The notes: a model not told the origin generated them from the sequence alone. A stretch of 64,000 nucleotides of DNA from Elusimicrobium sp. (GCA_015062115.1 SUVG01000006.1:30932-94931); one strand, 5' to 3'; counted from the first letter of the stretch, positions 16,939 through 25,645 are shown. A program made the numbers and translations.

Positions 16939-17050
16939 CGCGGCTATTTGCCGGATACGGTTTGATTATGCCGACAAAGGGATAGAAGGGCTAAATTTGC
17001 AGAATTTACGCGCCCTTGTGGCTTTCAAAGAGGTGTGCCGTAAGAAGTAA
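16850..17050 (+). CDS. Rz1-like outer-membrane lipoprotein spanin subunit
   Basis: A 66-aa protein with a lipoprotein signal (KRLLMPAALTAVLALSGC, lipobox LSGC). Its start is embedded in the upstream spanin gene in a different frame (89-nt overlap). AAAAAGG precedes the ATG. The mature part is only about 45 residues, as in Rz1. The nested pair is the best evidence that a real lysis module is retained, although no endolysin gene is visible in the window. Confidence 0.6.
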   Translation: MKSSVKRLLMPAALTAVLALSGCATIKANSAAICRIRFDYADKGIEGLNLQNLRALVAFKEVCRKK

Positions 17051-17081
17051 AGGCAGTTTGTATTCTCTCTTTGCCAAATAA

Positions 17082-17333
17082 AAAACCCCGCTTGATGCGG
17101 GGTTCTAAATATAAGCCAAGAGGGGCTATCTCCTTCCGGTAAAATTCCTGACGGAATTTTCCTGCAGGCCGGACTCGCGGTTTTTGCCTTTCGCCGATAA
17201 AAATCTAAATCGGCTCAAACAAAAACATCGCTCCGTCTTTCGATCCCCCCACGCGCATAAAGCAGTTTATGCGCTTCAGCCATAGATTAGAAAACCCGCC
17301 TTTCGGCGGGTTTTAAATCTAAGCCAAGAGGGG
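17082..17333. repeat. partial duplication of the tRNA-Thr 3' end and terminator, hairpin-rich
   Basis: Segment 17082-17125 is a diverged copy of 17291-17333: a terminator hairpin followed by AAGCCAAGAGGGG, the rc of the tRNA-Thr 3' end. Between the copies are three perfect stem-loops: AAAATTCC/GGAATTTT (17141-17160), GCCGAT/ATCGGC (17193-17214) and GCGCATAAA/TTTATGCGC with loop GCAG (17253-17274). The copy nearest the phage reads on into CTATCT, like the tRNA 5' end, and may be an internally deleted tRNA. It could be an old att site. No ORF is present. Confidence 0.5.
17084..17104 (+). terminator. terminator after the lysis genes
   Basis: Stem AACCCCGC/GCGGGGTT with loop TTGAT, preceded by an A-run, so it works best on the minus strand. 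It ends the phage cassette. Confidence 0.65.
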
Positions 17334-17394
17334 GGATCGAACCCCCGACCTACCGCTTACGAAGCGGTTGCTCTACCAGCTGAGCTATCTTGGC
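17322..17394 (-). tRNA. tRNA-Thr(CGT)
   Basis: Cloverleaf on the minus strand: acceptor GCCAAGA/TCTTGGC, D arm GCTC..GAGC, anticodon stem ACCGC/GCGGT with loop TTCGTAA (anticodon CGT), and T arm GGGGG TTCGATC CCCCC. CCA is not encoded. A terminator hairpin (AAAACCCGCC/GGCGGGTTTT) follows. Confidence 0.95.
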
Positions 17395-17470
17395 AAAAAC
17401 GGGTTAATAAATAACTTCATTTTTACAACAAATATATTCTACAAAAATAAAACCTTCTTTGCACTAAAAA

Positions 17471-19717
17471 CTATTTTGTTTCGTCTAAAGAAAGTAAATT
17501 AAGGGCTTCGCGCTCCAAGGCAAAAAAGCGCGGATTTTGGCGGTTTTTTTGCAAAAATTCTTCTTCTATTACCCCGTCGGGGCCTTGGCGGTATCGGGAT
17601 ATCCACTCCAACGCTTCTCGGGGATTTCTTTCCATAAGCGCAATGCTGGTTAAAAAGGCATAGGTGTCTGCATTGACGGGATCCGTGGTCAAAGAACGCT
17701 TAAAAGATTCTTTGGCTTTTTCCATGGTTTGGGTGGCTTCATTACGCAATAAAAAATGTTCTTGCGCCGTTGCCGCTTGGGAAGCCGCTTGGGCTTTGTG
17801 CAAGGCCATGGCGTAAAACAGTTGCCCTTTGCTTTGGTGTAGAAGCGGGTGATTGGGGGCGTGTTTTTCCACGGTCTGAAAATCTCTTAGCGCCCGTTCA
17901 TAATCATTGGCGGGGAGTTTTTTATCTCCGCGGGCGGGCGAGAAAAACTTATTTAGTTGAAAAGTGGTGGCCAAGGTGTTGGCACGGTATTGGCGGTATT
18001 CGGTTTGCAGAGGGTTTAGGTCAATGGCTTTTGTAAAAAAACCAAGAGAGCCTTCGGCATTTTGACGCATCACCAAGGAAAGACCCAAACTGTAATAATG
18101 ATTGGCCTGGAAAAAATTGTAACACAGGGTTATCGGCAGTAGCGTTAGGAGCAGAACTCCCGTGGCCCAAGCATTTTTTCCCGTCCAGGCCAAGCGCAAA
18201 AGTACATATCCCGCCCCGGCGCAAATCCCCAGCAATACTCCCCAAGAGACGCTTATCAAAATAAACTCTCCCAAGTTTGTTATGCCCAGCGAGCGGGTAA
18301 TCATATAAAAAAGCGTAATCGTGCGGTAGGCGCAGTAGGCTACGGCACCCGTTAACAGGAGGCGTAGGATAACCAACACGGCCCGCGGAGAAGGCTGATT
18401 TTCCGGCAAGGGGGAAATTTCTTCCTGCGGTTTGGAAAGAGCGAGTAATATACCCAAAAATAAAGCAAAGAAAAACCCGCTGGACGCAAAGCGCAGGCTG
18501 ATATCTACCCAACTATGCACAAACATACCCCAAGCGGCACAGATAAGGCCCAATAAGTAAAAATTACGCTCTTTTTCTTCTTCCGTTTTCGGGGTTGCAT
18601 TTAAGCGTTTAACGGCGATAAGCAAGGTAGAAAGTATGAACCATAAAAAGATAGCCAAGCCCGCCAGTCCGGTAGTGGCGGCTTGTTCTAAAAGTTCGTT
18701 TTCGGCGTGTTGGGTTTCGGTGTTGTGGGAACTTTCTATGTAATAAATTTGCGGACGGCGATAGTCCGGATAAATAACCTTAAAACTGCCCGGCCCCGTG
18801 CCCAAAACAGGGGAATCTTTTACCATTTCAAATGCGCCCAACCAAGTATGCGCGCGGAAACTGACAGACTGAAAGCGTTTTGCCGTATAAAAACCGGCTA
18901 ATATCACGGTGCAAAACAAAAGCACGGCGGCCAATATATTAACTTTCTTTATCTGCTTTTTAGCCTTTGCGGACAAGCGGTTGGCATAGAGCATAATTCC
19001 GCCCGCCACCATAGCGGCATAAGCCACCCAGGCCCCTTTACTTTCGGTAAAAAAGAGCCCTGCCGCGCCCAACGCAAAAAGCACAAGCAAAGATTTCTTT
19101 TTGGTGAATAAATAAACGGCTCCCGTAATGGCAGAAGCAAAAATGACAAAATCGCCAAAAAAGTTCGGGTTGGCATGGGTAGAAAAGACGCGCTTAGTGA
19201 AAAAGCCTCTCCAAGGCATCGGATCCGCCCCCGGGAAAAACCCGTCTATAATTTGCAGGCCCGCGTAAGAAAAGGATATCCAGGCCGCCGCCAAAATAAA
19301 TTTGAAAAGCGTGCGGACATCTCTTAAAGTAAGTTCGGTAGCGGCCAGTAAGGTAACGGCTCCGTATAATAAAATGCGGGAAAATTCCTCGGCGGCTTCC
19401 AGTTTATAAGGAGCAAATAAAAAGGACAGTATGTTCCACCCCAAATACACCATAACGGGGAGGATAAAAGGTAAATTGCGGCGCGTAAAAGGATTTTTGT
19501 GTTGGGTAAGAATTAAGGTTCCCCAGCACCCGAGCAGTAAAAAAGCCCCTACTTGAAAGAGGGTCAATTTTACTTGGGCCGTGTCGTAAGTAGCGGTGAA
19601 AAAAGACACGCTGACCAATAACCCCGTCCACCCCAGAAGGTGAACGATAGCCTTGTGTAAAAAGCAAGAGAAACTGTTTTCTGTTTTACCGCCGACAGAA
19701 ACAGCGGTTTTTTTCAT
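17471..19717 (-). CDS. O-antigen ligase/polymerase-like membrane protein with TPR tail
   Basis: A large multispan protein (about 12 helices in the first 540 residues) with the Wzy/WaaL-family pattern: FGDFVIFASAI, a periplasmic loop with GTGPGSFKVIYPDYR and HNTETQHAENELLEQ, then FSYAG-type helices. The last 200 residues are soluble and TPR-like (DYERALRDFQTVEKHAPNHP; SFKRSLTTDPVNADTYAFL). Such proteins transfer lipid-linked glycans to lipid A or, in PglL/TfpO relatives, to pilins. With a prepilin nearby the latter is possible but unproven. A -10 TATACT ends 1 nt before an upstream ATG (19732), so the next ATG at 19717 is the likelier start. Confidence 0.75.
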   Translation of the reverse strand: MKKTAVSVGGKTENSFSCFLHKAIVHLLGWTGLLVSVSFFTATYDTAQVKLTLFQVGAFLLLGCWGTLILTQHKNPFTRRNLPFILPVMVYLGWNILSFLFAPYKLEAAEEFSRILLYGAVTLLAATELTLRDVRTLFKFILAAAWISFSYAGLQIIDGFFPGADPMPWRGFFTKRVFSTHANPNFFGDFVIFASAITGAVYLFTKKKSLLVLFALGAAGLFFTESKGAWVAYAAMVAGGIMLYANRLSAKAKKQIKKVNILAAVLLFCTVILAGFYTAKRFQSVSFRAHTWLGAFEMVKDSPVLGTGPGSFKVIYPDYRRPQIYYIESSHNTETQHAENELLEQAATTGLAGLAIFLWFILSTLLIAVKRLNATPKTEEEKERNFYLLGLICAAWGMFVHSWVDISLRFASSGFFFALFLGILLALSKPQEEISPLPENQPSPRAVLVILRLLLTGAVAYCAYRTITLFYMITRSLGITNLGEFILISVSWGVLLGICAGAGYVLLRLAWTGKNAWATGVLLLTLLPITLCYNFFQANHYYSLGLSLVMRQNAEGSLGFFTKAIDLNPLQTEYRQYRANTLATTFQLNKFFSPARGDKKLPANDYERALRDFQTVEKHAPNHPLLHQSKGQLFYAMALHKAQAASQAATAQEHFLLRNEATQTMEKAKESFKRSLTTDPVNADTYAFLTSIALMERNPREALEWISRYRQGPDGVIEEEFLQKNRQNPRFFALEREALNLLSLDETK

Positions 19718-19792
19718 GCGTTTAGCGGACATAAGTATATCTTAACAAATTTATTTTATGTCCCGCAGAGAGCGTTTTTATAGAAAGGATTT

Positions 19793-20623
19793 TTACGGAA
19801 TTTTTAGTTCCCTGCACAGTTCCGCCCCGGTGCGCGTTTGGGCTTCACAACTGATGGGCCCTCCGTCAAAAGGATAAAACAAGGAGTAAATAATATCCAT
19901 ACCTTCGCTGCGGGCTTGAGCGGTTACTCCGCCCGGTTGCAGGATAAGTTCAAACCCTTGGCAAGATAATTTTTGCGGGTTGATGCGTTCGCAACCTTCG
20001 TATTCTTCTTGCCAGACGCGCGGATCTCTCCCCGGAAGGGCGGCCGTTTGCTGTTGTTGGCGGGCGGCGTTATCCAAAGAAGTAAGCACGCGGGATAATT
20101 GAATATGGCGGGCTGTTTTTTGGTATTGGGGCAAAGCCACCAATGCCAACAAAAGCAGTACAAACACAACCGAAAGCAAAATAGAAATTACCGTGATAAG
20201 GGTAAGGGAATCTTCAGTTTCCTCTTCAATGCTGCCGGGGTCAAATTCGGCCTCTTTGGTTATTACGCGGCTGCGTGCCACGCGGTCGTGCAAGGTGCGT
20301 TTTTTCTTGTCAAAGGCGGCAATAAAGAAACCGAAGTAAAAAGTAACATTGGTAATCAGTTTGGAAAGTATCCGTTCCGTAGCCTGCCAAAAGGAAAGTT
20401 TTTTCCCTTTTTTATCCACTACTTTTATGCCTACGATAATTTTACCCAAACTGGCTTGTAAAGGCGAACTTTCCAGTAAAGCATAATAAAGCCACACAAT
20501 TACCAGTAAAACGAGCGATGCCGTAGCCAAATTGAGCGTTTGGGCAAACACCCAAAACAAGATGACAAATACGGCTAAATCAATTAAAAATGCGGTAAAC
20601 CGCTTCCATACGCTTGCATACAT
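19793..20623 (-). CDS. RDD membrane protein fused to a pilin-like stem domain
   Basis: A 276-aa protein. Residues 1-120 are an RDD domain: R8-F9 near the N-terminus, two to three helices, a GKIIVGIKVVDKKG motif and LHDRVARSRVI at its end. After an acidic linker, residues 139-170 read SLTLITVISILL...LVALPQYQK, which mirrors the pilin helix (FTLIE..ALPQYEK), and the following 100 residues have three to four Cys like the minor pilin domains here. The prepilin peptidase site is missing. It may anchor a pilin-like domain to the inner membrane. It lies between the ligase-like gene and a prepilin gene. Confidence 0.75.
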   Translation of the reverse strand: MYASVWKRFTAFLIDLAVFVILFWVFAQTLNLATASLVLLVIVWLYYALLESSPLQASLGKIIVGIKVVDKKGKKLSFWQATERILSKLITNVTFYFGFFIAAFDKKKRTLHDRVARSRVITKEAEFDPGSIEEETEDSLTLITVISILLSVVFVLLLLALVALPQYQKTARHIQLSRVLTSLDNAARQQQQTAALPGRDPRVWQEEYEGCERINPQKLSCQGFELILQPGGVTAQARSEGMDIIYSLFYPFDGGPISCEAQTRTGAELCRELKIP

Positions 20624-20806
20624 AGTTTCACCCCCGTAAAACTGCTTACTGATAGTATAGAGGTAAAAGGCTTTTTGGCAAGAGAACTAATATAAAAAAA
20701 GAGGGGAGTGAGAGGTCTTTAGAAAAAATATCTTGTATAAAAATAAAAGGTTTGAAGAAATTTTTTGATATACTGAAAGTAACAGGGTTGTGAGGTTATA
20801 CTTAAA

Positions 20807-21283
20807 ATGAAAAATAACAAGGCTTTTACTCTTATAGAAATGTTAACGGTGGTGCTGATTGTCGGCATTTTGGCGGCGGTGGCGCTTCCTCAATATGAAA
20901 AATCGGTTGAAACTACTCGCGCTTCCGAAGCGATCAGCATGGTGCGAAATATTCGTGATGCACAACAAATTTATTATATGTCCAACGGCAAATATTCCTC
21001 CAGAATTGAAGATTTAGATATTCATGTACCGGGGGAAAGCGGCGGCCAAATTTCCGGCTCTACCCGCAAGAATACAAAGTTTTTTTCTTACGGGGCTTTG
21101 GTAACGGACGGCTCGATTAACCACTTGGCGGTGGGAAACCGCTTGCCGTTGAGCAGTATGTATAGTATTTTGGCCAAAGAGGACGGCTCTCTCGTTTGCA
21201 AGTATTACACCACTAAAGGCTCCAAAATCTGTGAAAATTTAGGGGTAGAAAAATTGACCGGCCCTTATTATTCCATACAATAA
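20807..21283 (+). CDS. type IV prepilin-like protein
   Basis: A 158-aa protein with leader MKNNKA, cleavage before FTLIE (Ala rather than Gly at -1), Glu5, and a hydrophobic helix ending [13 protein letters not shown]. Its C-terminal domain has a Cys pair (VCKYYTTKGSKIC) and ends GPYYSIQ. It closely resembles the prepilin at 34150 in length and ending (YYLIQ). An extended -10 (TGATATACT) lies about 30 nt before the ATG. A bidirectional terminator follows. It is probably a pilin or minor pilin; the subtype cannot be told. Confidence 0.88.
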   Translation: MKNNKAFTLIEMLTVVLIVGILAAVALPQYEKSVETTRASEAISMVRNIRDAQQIYYMSNGKYSSRIEDLDIHVPGESGGQISGSTRKNTKFFSYGALVTDGSINHLAVGNRLPLSSMYSILAKEDGSLVCKYYTTKGSKICENLGVEKLTGPYYSIQ

Positions 21284-21298
21284 GAAAACTCTTTTAAC

Positions 21299-21328
21299 AA
21301 AAACCCCCGCCGAAAAGCGGGGGTTTTT
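21299..21328. terminator. bidirectional terminator
   Basis: Stem AAACCCCCGC (21301-21310)/GCGGGGGTTT (21317-21326) flanked by A and T runs. It serves the convergent prepilin and acyltransferase genes. Confidence 0.9.
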
Positions 21329-21329
21329 G

Positions 21330-22019
21330 TTATCCTTGGGTGTTGTCAAAATGTTGTTTGTTAATGAACATTTCCGATTGGTCGGTCGTCCAATTTAGTT
21401 GCTCTTCCAACTCTTTGGCGGCGCGGGGCATATCGGCATCATCTTTTACATAAATAGCTTTAGCATAAGTAAAAGCCGCTTTCCCAAAGGGGAGAGGAAT
21501 ACGCATTTTATCCCAAGAGCGTACTTTGAATTTATGGCTCAACGCAGAACCTACAGGGATAATCGGCAGGCCTGTTTTTTTAGCGAGGAACAAAATGCCG
21601 TCCTGCACTTTGTAGATAGGGCCGCGCGGGCCGTCCGGCGTGAGCATGGGGCTGTATCCTTCGCGCACGGCTTGAAGTAAATGGATAAGGGCTCTGGCCC
21701 CGCCGCGGGAACTGGAACCGCGCACCGCGCGCATACCGAATTTGGGCAAGCAACGGGCGATATATTCCCCGTCGCTGGATTGGCTGATAAGCGCGGCCAC
21801 TTTGTGTTTGCGGTAGGGGTATAACAAAAAGAGTTGTTGGTTATGCCAGATGGCATAAATAATGGGTTTGCCGGAACTTTCCAACTGTTTGCCTTCGTCC
21901 GTTTTGAACCAATAGACGCGGGTCGTCCAGCCTAAGAAAACGGAATACCAGTAGGCCAGCGTAGAACCGACGGCATGTTTCCAGTCATTGTGTTGTTTGG
22001 GGGCGGAAGATTTTGCCAT
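21330..22019 (-). CDS. DUF374 lysophospholipid acyltransferase-family protein
   Basis: Start ATG 22019 is chosen because AAGGAAAG precedes it by 8 nt; the longer start overlaps the upstream gene without an RBS. The 229-aa protein has the LPLAT block YAIWHNQQLFLL (the H-x4-D/E-like active site is represented by WHNQ), ALISQSSDGEYIA, RGSSSRGGARAL and LTPDGPRGPIYKVQDG, as in DUF374 proteins found beside lipid A genes. It probably acylates a lipid A or phospholipid intermediate at the inner membrane. It lies 2 nt after a gene of unknown function, likely cotranscribed. Confidence 0.85.
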   Translation of the reverse strand: MAKSSAPKQHNDWKHAVGSTLAYWYSVFLGWTTRVYWFKTDEGKQLESSGKPIIYAIWHNQQLFLLYPYRKHKVAALISQSSDGEYIARCLPKFGMRAVRGSSSRGGARALIHLLQAVREGYSPMLTPDGPRGPIYKVQDGILFLAKKTGLPIIPVGSALSHKFKVRSWDKMRIPLPFGKAAFTYAKAIYVKDDADMPRAAKELEEQLNWTTDQSEMFINKQHFDNTQG

Positions 22020-22021
22020 GA

Positions 22022-22657
22022 TTATTTCTTTCCTTTTTTGCGTTTTTGCCAAGGCACTAAAAATACCGTCGTGTAAGCAGGGGTAAAAGCCCCGTCGGCA
22101 TAAACCAAATCTATTTTATCTGCGTTTAATTTGCTCAGTAATATGGGCAGGGTCTTTTCGGCTAAATTCTTTTCCAAGCGTACCGATTCCCGCAACAGTT
22201 TCGGCGGCGCCGCGATGCCGAAGGGGGGGAGATAGACAAATTGCGGTTCCAGCGTGTCGTACTCCTCTTTGGTGGCTTGTTCTTTTACTAAATCGGTAAT
22301 AAAGGTTACGGCGTTTTTCAAAAATTCCAAAGCAATTGTGCCCGCCACAATGTTACGCGGTTCCCCGTGGGCGCGGGCTTCTTGTAAAAAGGGTTCCAAT
22401 TTGCTGCCCAAGGTTACCGCGCAAGCGGAAAACATTTCTTTATGGATAGAACTGTCTCCGTCCAGTTCCCAGTGGGCATCTTGGTTAAATTCGTACACTA
22501 CGCCCGGATCCAAGAGAGCAAAAGCCGACAGAATATATTGGGTTACTTCCAACTCGCTGGAAAACCCCGCTTGACGCAAAAGTCCTCCGCCGCGCAAGAG
22601 TTTGCGCAGAATTTCTTTTTGGCGTGGGGAAATTTTGAAACGTTTAATTTTTCTCAT
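22022..22657 (-). CDS. conserved-looking protein of unknown function
   Basis: A 211-aa soluble, helix-rich protein; no signal peptide or membrane helix. The ATG at 22657 has GAAGG 7 nt upstream and is preferred over an upstream TTG. The centre (LEFLKNAVTFITDLVKEQA) is amphipathic, and the C-terminal half has FVYLPPFGIAAPPKLLRES and a basic end KRKKGKK. I do not recognise a family. Tight spacing to the DUF374 gene suggests a shared envelope-lipid role, which is only inference. Confidence 0.7.
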   Translation of the reverse strand: MRKIKRFKISPRQKEILRKLLRGGGLLRQAGFSSELEVTQYILSAFALLDPGVVYEFNQDAHWELDGDSSIHKEMFSACAVTLGSKLEPFLQEARAHGEPRNIVAGTIALEFLKNAVTFITDLVKEQATKEEYDTLEPQFVYLPPFGIAAPPKLLRESVRLEKNLAEKTLPILLSKLNADKIDLVYADGAFTPAYTTVFLVPWQKRKKGKK

Positions 22658-22715
22658 AAGTGCCTTCAAGCATTTCGCGTAAATTCCCTTTGGAAACTTG
22701 CGTAAAACATTTGAA

Positions 22716-22741
22716 CGGAGCCTCCCCGAAGGAAGGCTCCG
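22716..22741 (-). terminator. terminator after secF
   Basis: Stem CGGAGCCT (22716-22723)/AGGCTCCG (22734-22741). The T-tract on the minus strand is weak. Confidence 0.65.
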
Positions 22742-22751
22742 TGTAAAAGCA

Positions 22752-23768
22752 TTAGTTCTTTTTGCTTCTGCGGGTGCGTTTGATTTTGGTTACTACTTTG
22801 CCTTGCGGCTTGGCAGTTTTTTCCTTCACAACCGCTTCCACATTTTCTTTAGTGACGGGTTTGGCCTTGTTGGGGTTGGAACCGTCATTAAGTTCACCAT
22901 GGCTCCAGGTATATACCAAAGGAGTGGTCAGTGCAATCGTACTGTACACACCGGACAGACAACCTATAAGCATGGCAAACGCGAAGGAGTTAATCACTTC
23001 GCCGCCGAAGAAATACAGCACGGTAAGGGCAAAGAGCACCGTTAACGTGGTGATAATCGTGCGGGAGAGGGTTTCGTTAACAGACAAGTTAATCAGTTCC
23101 CCGAAACTCATTTTGGGGTGCAGGCGGATATTTTCGCGCATACGGTCGAAAATAACGATGGTATCGTTGATGGAGAAACCGGCCACGGTTAAGAAGGCCG
23201 CCACCACTACCAAGTCAATTTCGCGTTGCGTAAGCGAGAACGCTACCGCCATGACAAACAAGTCGTGGAACAAGGCGATTACGCCGGATACGCCCCACAA
23301 AATGTTGCTGAAACGAAACGCTACATAAATGATGATGAACACCAAGGAAAGCAAAATGGCCCACAGGGCTCTTTCCGTCATGCTTTCGCCTACGGCCGGG
23401 CCAACGGAGTTGGTTTGTTCCACCGTGTAGGGTACATTTAAGGTGTCCAAGGCTTTTTCAATGCGGGTTTGTACGACGCCCACTTCGTCCGCGGTGCTTT
23501 TTTCGCTAATGGCGAAGGAATTGTCCCCAAAGGTTTGAAGTTCGGAGTTGGCACCCGTGGCGGCTAAGGCTTCGCGCACTTGGGCAATTTCTACGGGAGC
23601 AGAAAATTTTACCTGTACCATGGTACCGCCGGTAAAATCAATGCCCATGTTAAATCCTTTGGTAAAAAAGCAGATTATACCGCCGATAAGAAGCACGGCA
23701 AACAAGGTGTAATAGGCTTTTCTGTACTTAAGGAAATCAATGTTTGTTTTGGGAAGTAAGTGCATCAT
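22752..23768 (-). CDS. secF: protein translocase subunit SecF
   Basis: A 338-aa inner-membrane protein with the SecF signatures GIDFTGGTMVQVKF after helix 1, a periplasmic domain, VGPAVGESMTERA at the start of helix 2, and SINDTIVIFDRMREN before helix 5. A basic Lys/Arg tail ends the protein. It overlaps the end of secD by 4 nt; AGGAGA sits before the ATGATG start. With SecD it uses the proton motive force to help complete Sec export. Confidence 0.97.
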   Translation of the reverse strand: MMHLLPKTNIDFLKYRKAYYTLFAVLLIGGIICFFTKGFNMGIDFTGGTMVQVKFSAPVEIAQVREALAATGANSELQTFGDNSFAISEKSTADEVGVVQTRIEKALDTLNVPYTVEQTNSVGPAVGESMTERALWAILLSLVFIIIYVAFRFSNILWGVSGVIALFHDLFVMAVAFSLTQREIDLVVVAAFLTVAGFSINDTIVIFDRMRENIRLHPKMSFGELINLSVNETLSRTIITTLTVLFALTVLYFFGGEVINSFAFAMLIGCLSGVYSTIALTTPLVYTWSHGELNDGSNPNKAKPVTKENVEAVVKEKTAKPQGKVVTKIKRTRRSKKN

Positions 23769-25180
23769 AAACTGATCTCCTTGGTGTTAGAAGTTAAAAC
23801 AAGTTCGTAAATCGCGCGCGTTACAAATACGGCGGTGAACAAACTGACGAGTAAGCCGATAATAAGCGTTACGGCAAACCCTTTCACCGGGCCGGTGCCG
23901 AATTGCAACAAACAAGCACCCACGATAATGGTGGTGATGTTGGAGTCAAAAATGGCAGACCAGGCTTTGTCATAACCCAAGTTAATGATTTCGTACACCG
24001 GTTTACCGAGGAGTTTTTCTTCGCGCATACGTTCGATGATAAGTACGTTGGCGTCAATAGCCATCGCCAAGGACAAAATCATACCCGCAATACCGGGCAA
24101 AGTGAGCGTGGCGGAGAAGTAACTCATAATGGCAACCGTCAACACAAAGTTGAGTAACAAAGCGATATCGGCAATAAACCCGGCCGCTTTGTAGTAAACG
24201 AGCATGAAAATCAAAATGAGCACCAAGGCATAGAACGAGGCGGAAAGACCCGATTTAATGGAGTCTTCACCCAAGGTCGGCCCAATGGTTTTCTTTTCGA
24301 TGATTTTTACCGGAGCAGGCAAAGCACCCGCTTTCAAGACGATAGAAAGTTGGCGGGCTTCTTCGGCGGTAAAAGTGCCGGAGATGCGGCCGTCTTTGGT
24401 AATGCGGGCTTGTACCACCGGAGCGGATTGGACGGTATTATCCAACACAATGGCGAGTTGTTTGCCGATGTTCGCACCGGTTAACTGACCGAATTTTTTG
24501 CTTCCTTCCGCGTTGAAGGTAAAGGCCACTTCGGGATAGCCGTTTTCGCCCATCATCACGACGCGGGCATTTTCCAAATCCGCACCGGTTACGGTGGCGG
24601 TATCGGTTACTAAACTGTAGCCCCCGTCTTTATTGCGCATGATTTGGTAGCCGGCAGGCACCAATTCGGCAATTTCGGGAATTACATTTCCGTTTTCATC
24701 GAAGGGTTTATCGGTATATTCCAATTTTTCAATGGCTTTTTGAGCGGCGGCCGTGTCGTTTTTTACAATGCGGAATTCCAACATAGCGGTTTTACCGATC
24801 AGTTCTTCCGCGCGTTGCGGATTGGACACACCGGGCAACTGCACCATAATCCACTTATCGCCTTGTTTGGTGATAGAGGTTTCCGCCAAACCGTATTGGT
24901 CAATGCGGTTGCGGATAATTTCGATGGCGCGGGCCATGGCTTCGTTTAAGGGTTCTTTGGTGTTTAATTTGGCTACTTCCAATTCCAACAGCAAACTGGA
25001 ACCGCCGCGTAAATCCAAGCCCAAGTTCAGCATCCGTTTGGGGCGTTCGCCCAAGGTATCTAATTTCTCGCGTTCGGCGAGCGGTTTAGAATACCATTTG
25101 TAGTTGGGGTAAATTAAATACAAAGACCCCAGTAAAATGGCGATGATAAGTCCCCACTTTACGGCTAACTTATTAGACAT
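23765..25180 (-). CDS. secD: protein translocase subunit SecD
   Basis: A 471-aa protein with the N-terminal LGLDLRGGSSLLLEL motif, a P1 periplasmic domain (VQLPGVSNPQRAEELIGKTA), GPTLGEDSIKSGL before helix 2, and AMAIDANVLIIERMREE in the helical core. It lacks the extra N-terminal region of longer SecD proteins but all core motifs are intact. It overlaps yajC and secF by 1 and 4 nt, so the three form one operon. Confidence 0.97.
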   Translation of the reverse strand: MSNKLAVKWGLIIAILLGSLYLIYPNYKWYSKPLAEREKLDTLGERPKRMLNLGLDLRGGSSLLLELEVAKLNTKEPLNEAMARAIEIIRNRIDQYGLAETSITKQGDKWIMVQLPGVSNPQRAEELIGKTAMLEFRIVKNDTAAAQKAIEKLEYTDKPFDENGNVIPEIAELVPAGYQIMRNKDGGYSLVTDTATVTGADLENARVVMMGENGYPEVAFTFNAEGSKKFGQLTGANIGKQLAIVLDNTVQSAPVVQARITKDGRISGTFTAEEARQLSIVLKAGALPAPVKIIEKKTIGPTLGEDSIKSGLSASFYALVLILIFMLVYYKAAGFIADIALLLNFVLTVAIMSYFSATLTLPGIAGMILSLAMAIDANVLIIERMREEKLLGKPVYEIINLGYDKAWSAIFDSNITTIIVGACLLQFGTGPVKGFAVTLIIGLLVSLFTAVFVTRAIYELVLTSNTKEISL

Positions 25181-25491
25181 TACTTAGCTCCTCCTTCTTT
25201 CGCAGCAGGCTGCAAATCGTTTACAAGTCCTACGATGGCGGTTTTCAGCACGGTTAATTTTACCGATTCCGCAATTTTTACTTCGATTGCGTTATCCTTA
25301 AAACCGGCTACCGTTCCAATAATTCCACCGGGGATAATTACCTGGTCTCCTTTTTGAAGTGCATTTACTTTTGCCATCAGTTCCTGTTCGCGTTTCTTTT
25401 GGGAGCGCGCAGGCATAAAAATAACGATGAACGCAAATGCCATCATCAGTAACCAGAAAATCATTCCGCCGCCTTGGGCAGTCGTTTCCAT
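25180..25491 (-). CDS. yajC: Sec translocon accessory protein YajC
   Basis: A 103-aa protein with one membrane helix (MIFWLLMMAFAFIVIFM) directly followed by RSQKKREQELM and LQKGDQVIIPGGIIGTVAGF, the YajC signature. It is first gene of the yajC-secD-secF operon. It binds the SecDF complex. Confidence 0.95.
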   Translation of the reverse strand: METTAQGGGMIFWLLMMAFAFIVIFMPARSQKKREQELMAKVNALQKGDQVIIPGGIIGTVAGFKDNAIEVKIAESVKLTVLKTAIVGLVNDLQPAAKEGGAK

Positions 25492-25611
25492 ATTACGTCC
25501 TCCAATTAAAAATAAAAATACACATTGTTATTCTAGCATATTTAGCCCGTCCTAGGCCGAAGAATTTTAAGAGGCGTTTTGCGGGTTTCGGCCCTGGGTT
25601 TGGCTGAAGAT

Positions 25612-25635
25612 AAAAAAGGCCTCCGTCCGGAGGCC
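25612..25635 (-). terminator. terminator of the sulfatase-family gene
   Basis: Stem GGCCTCC/GGAGGCC around loop GTCC, followed on the minus strand by a T run. Confidence 0.85.
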
Positions 25636-25645
25636 TCTTAGGCGG

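Noticed and set aside
17082..17333. CRISPR or REP-type array, suggested by many hairpins
   Set aside because: The hairpins differ in sequence and spacing; only the terminator plus tRNA end is repeated, and only twice.
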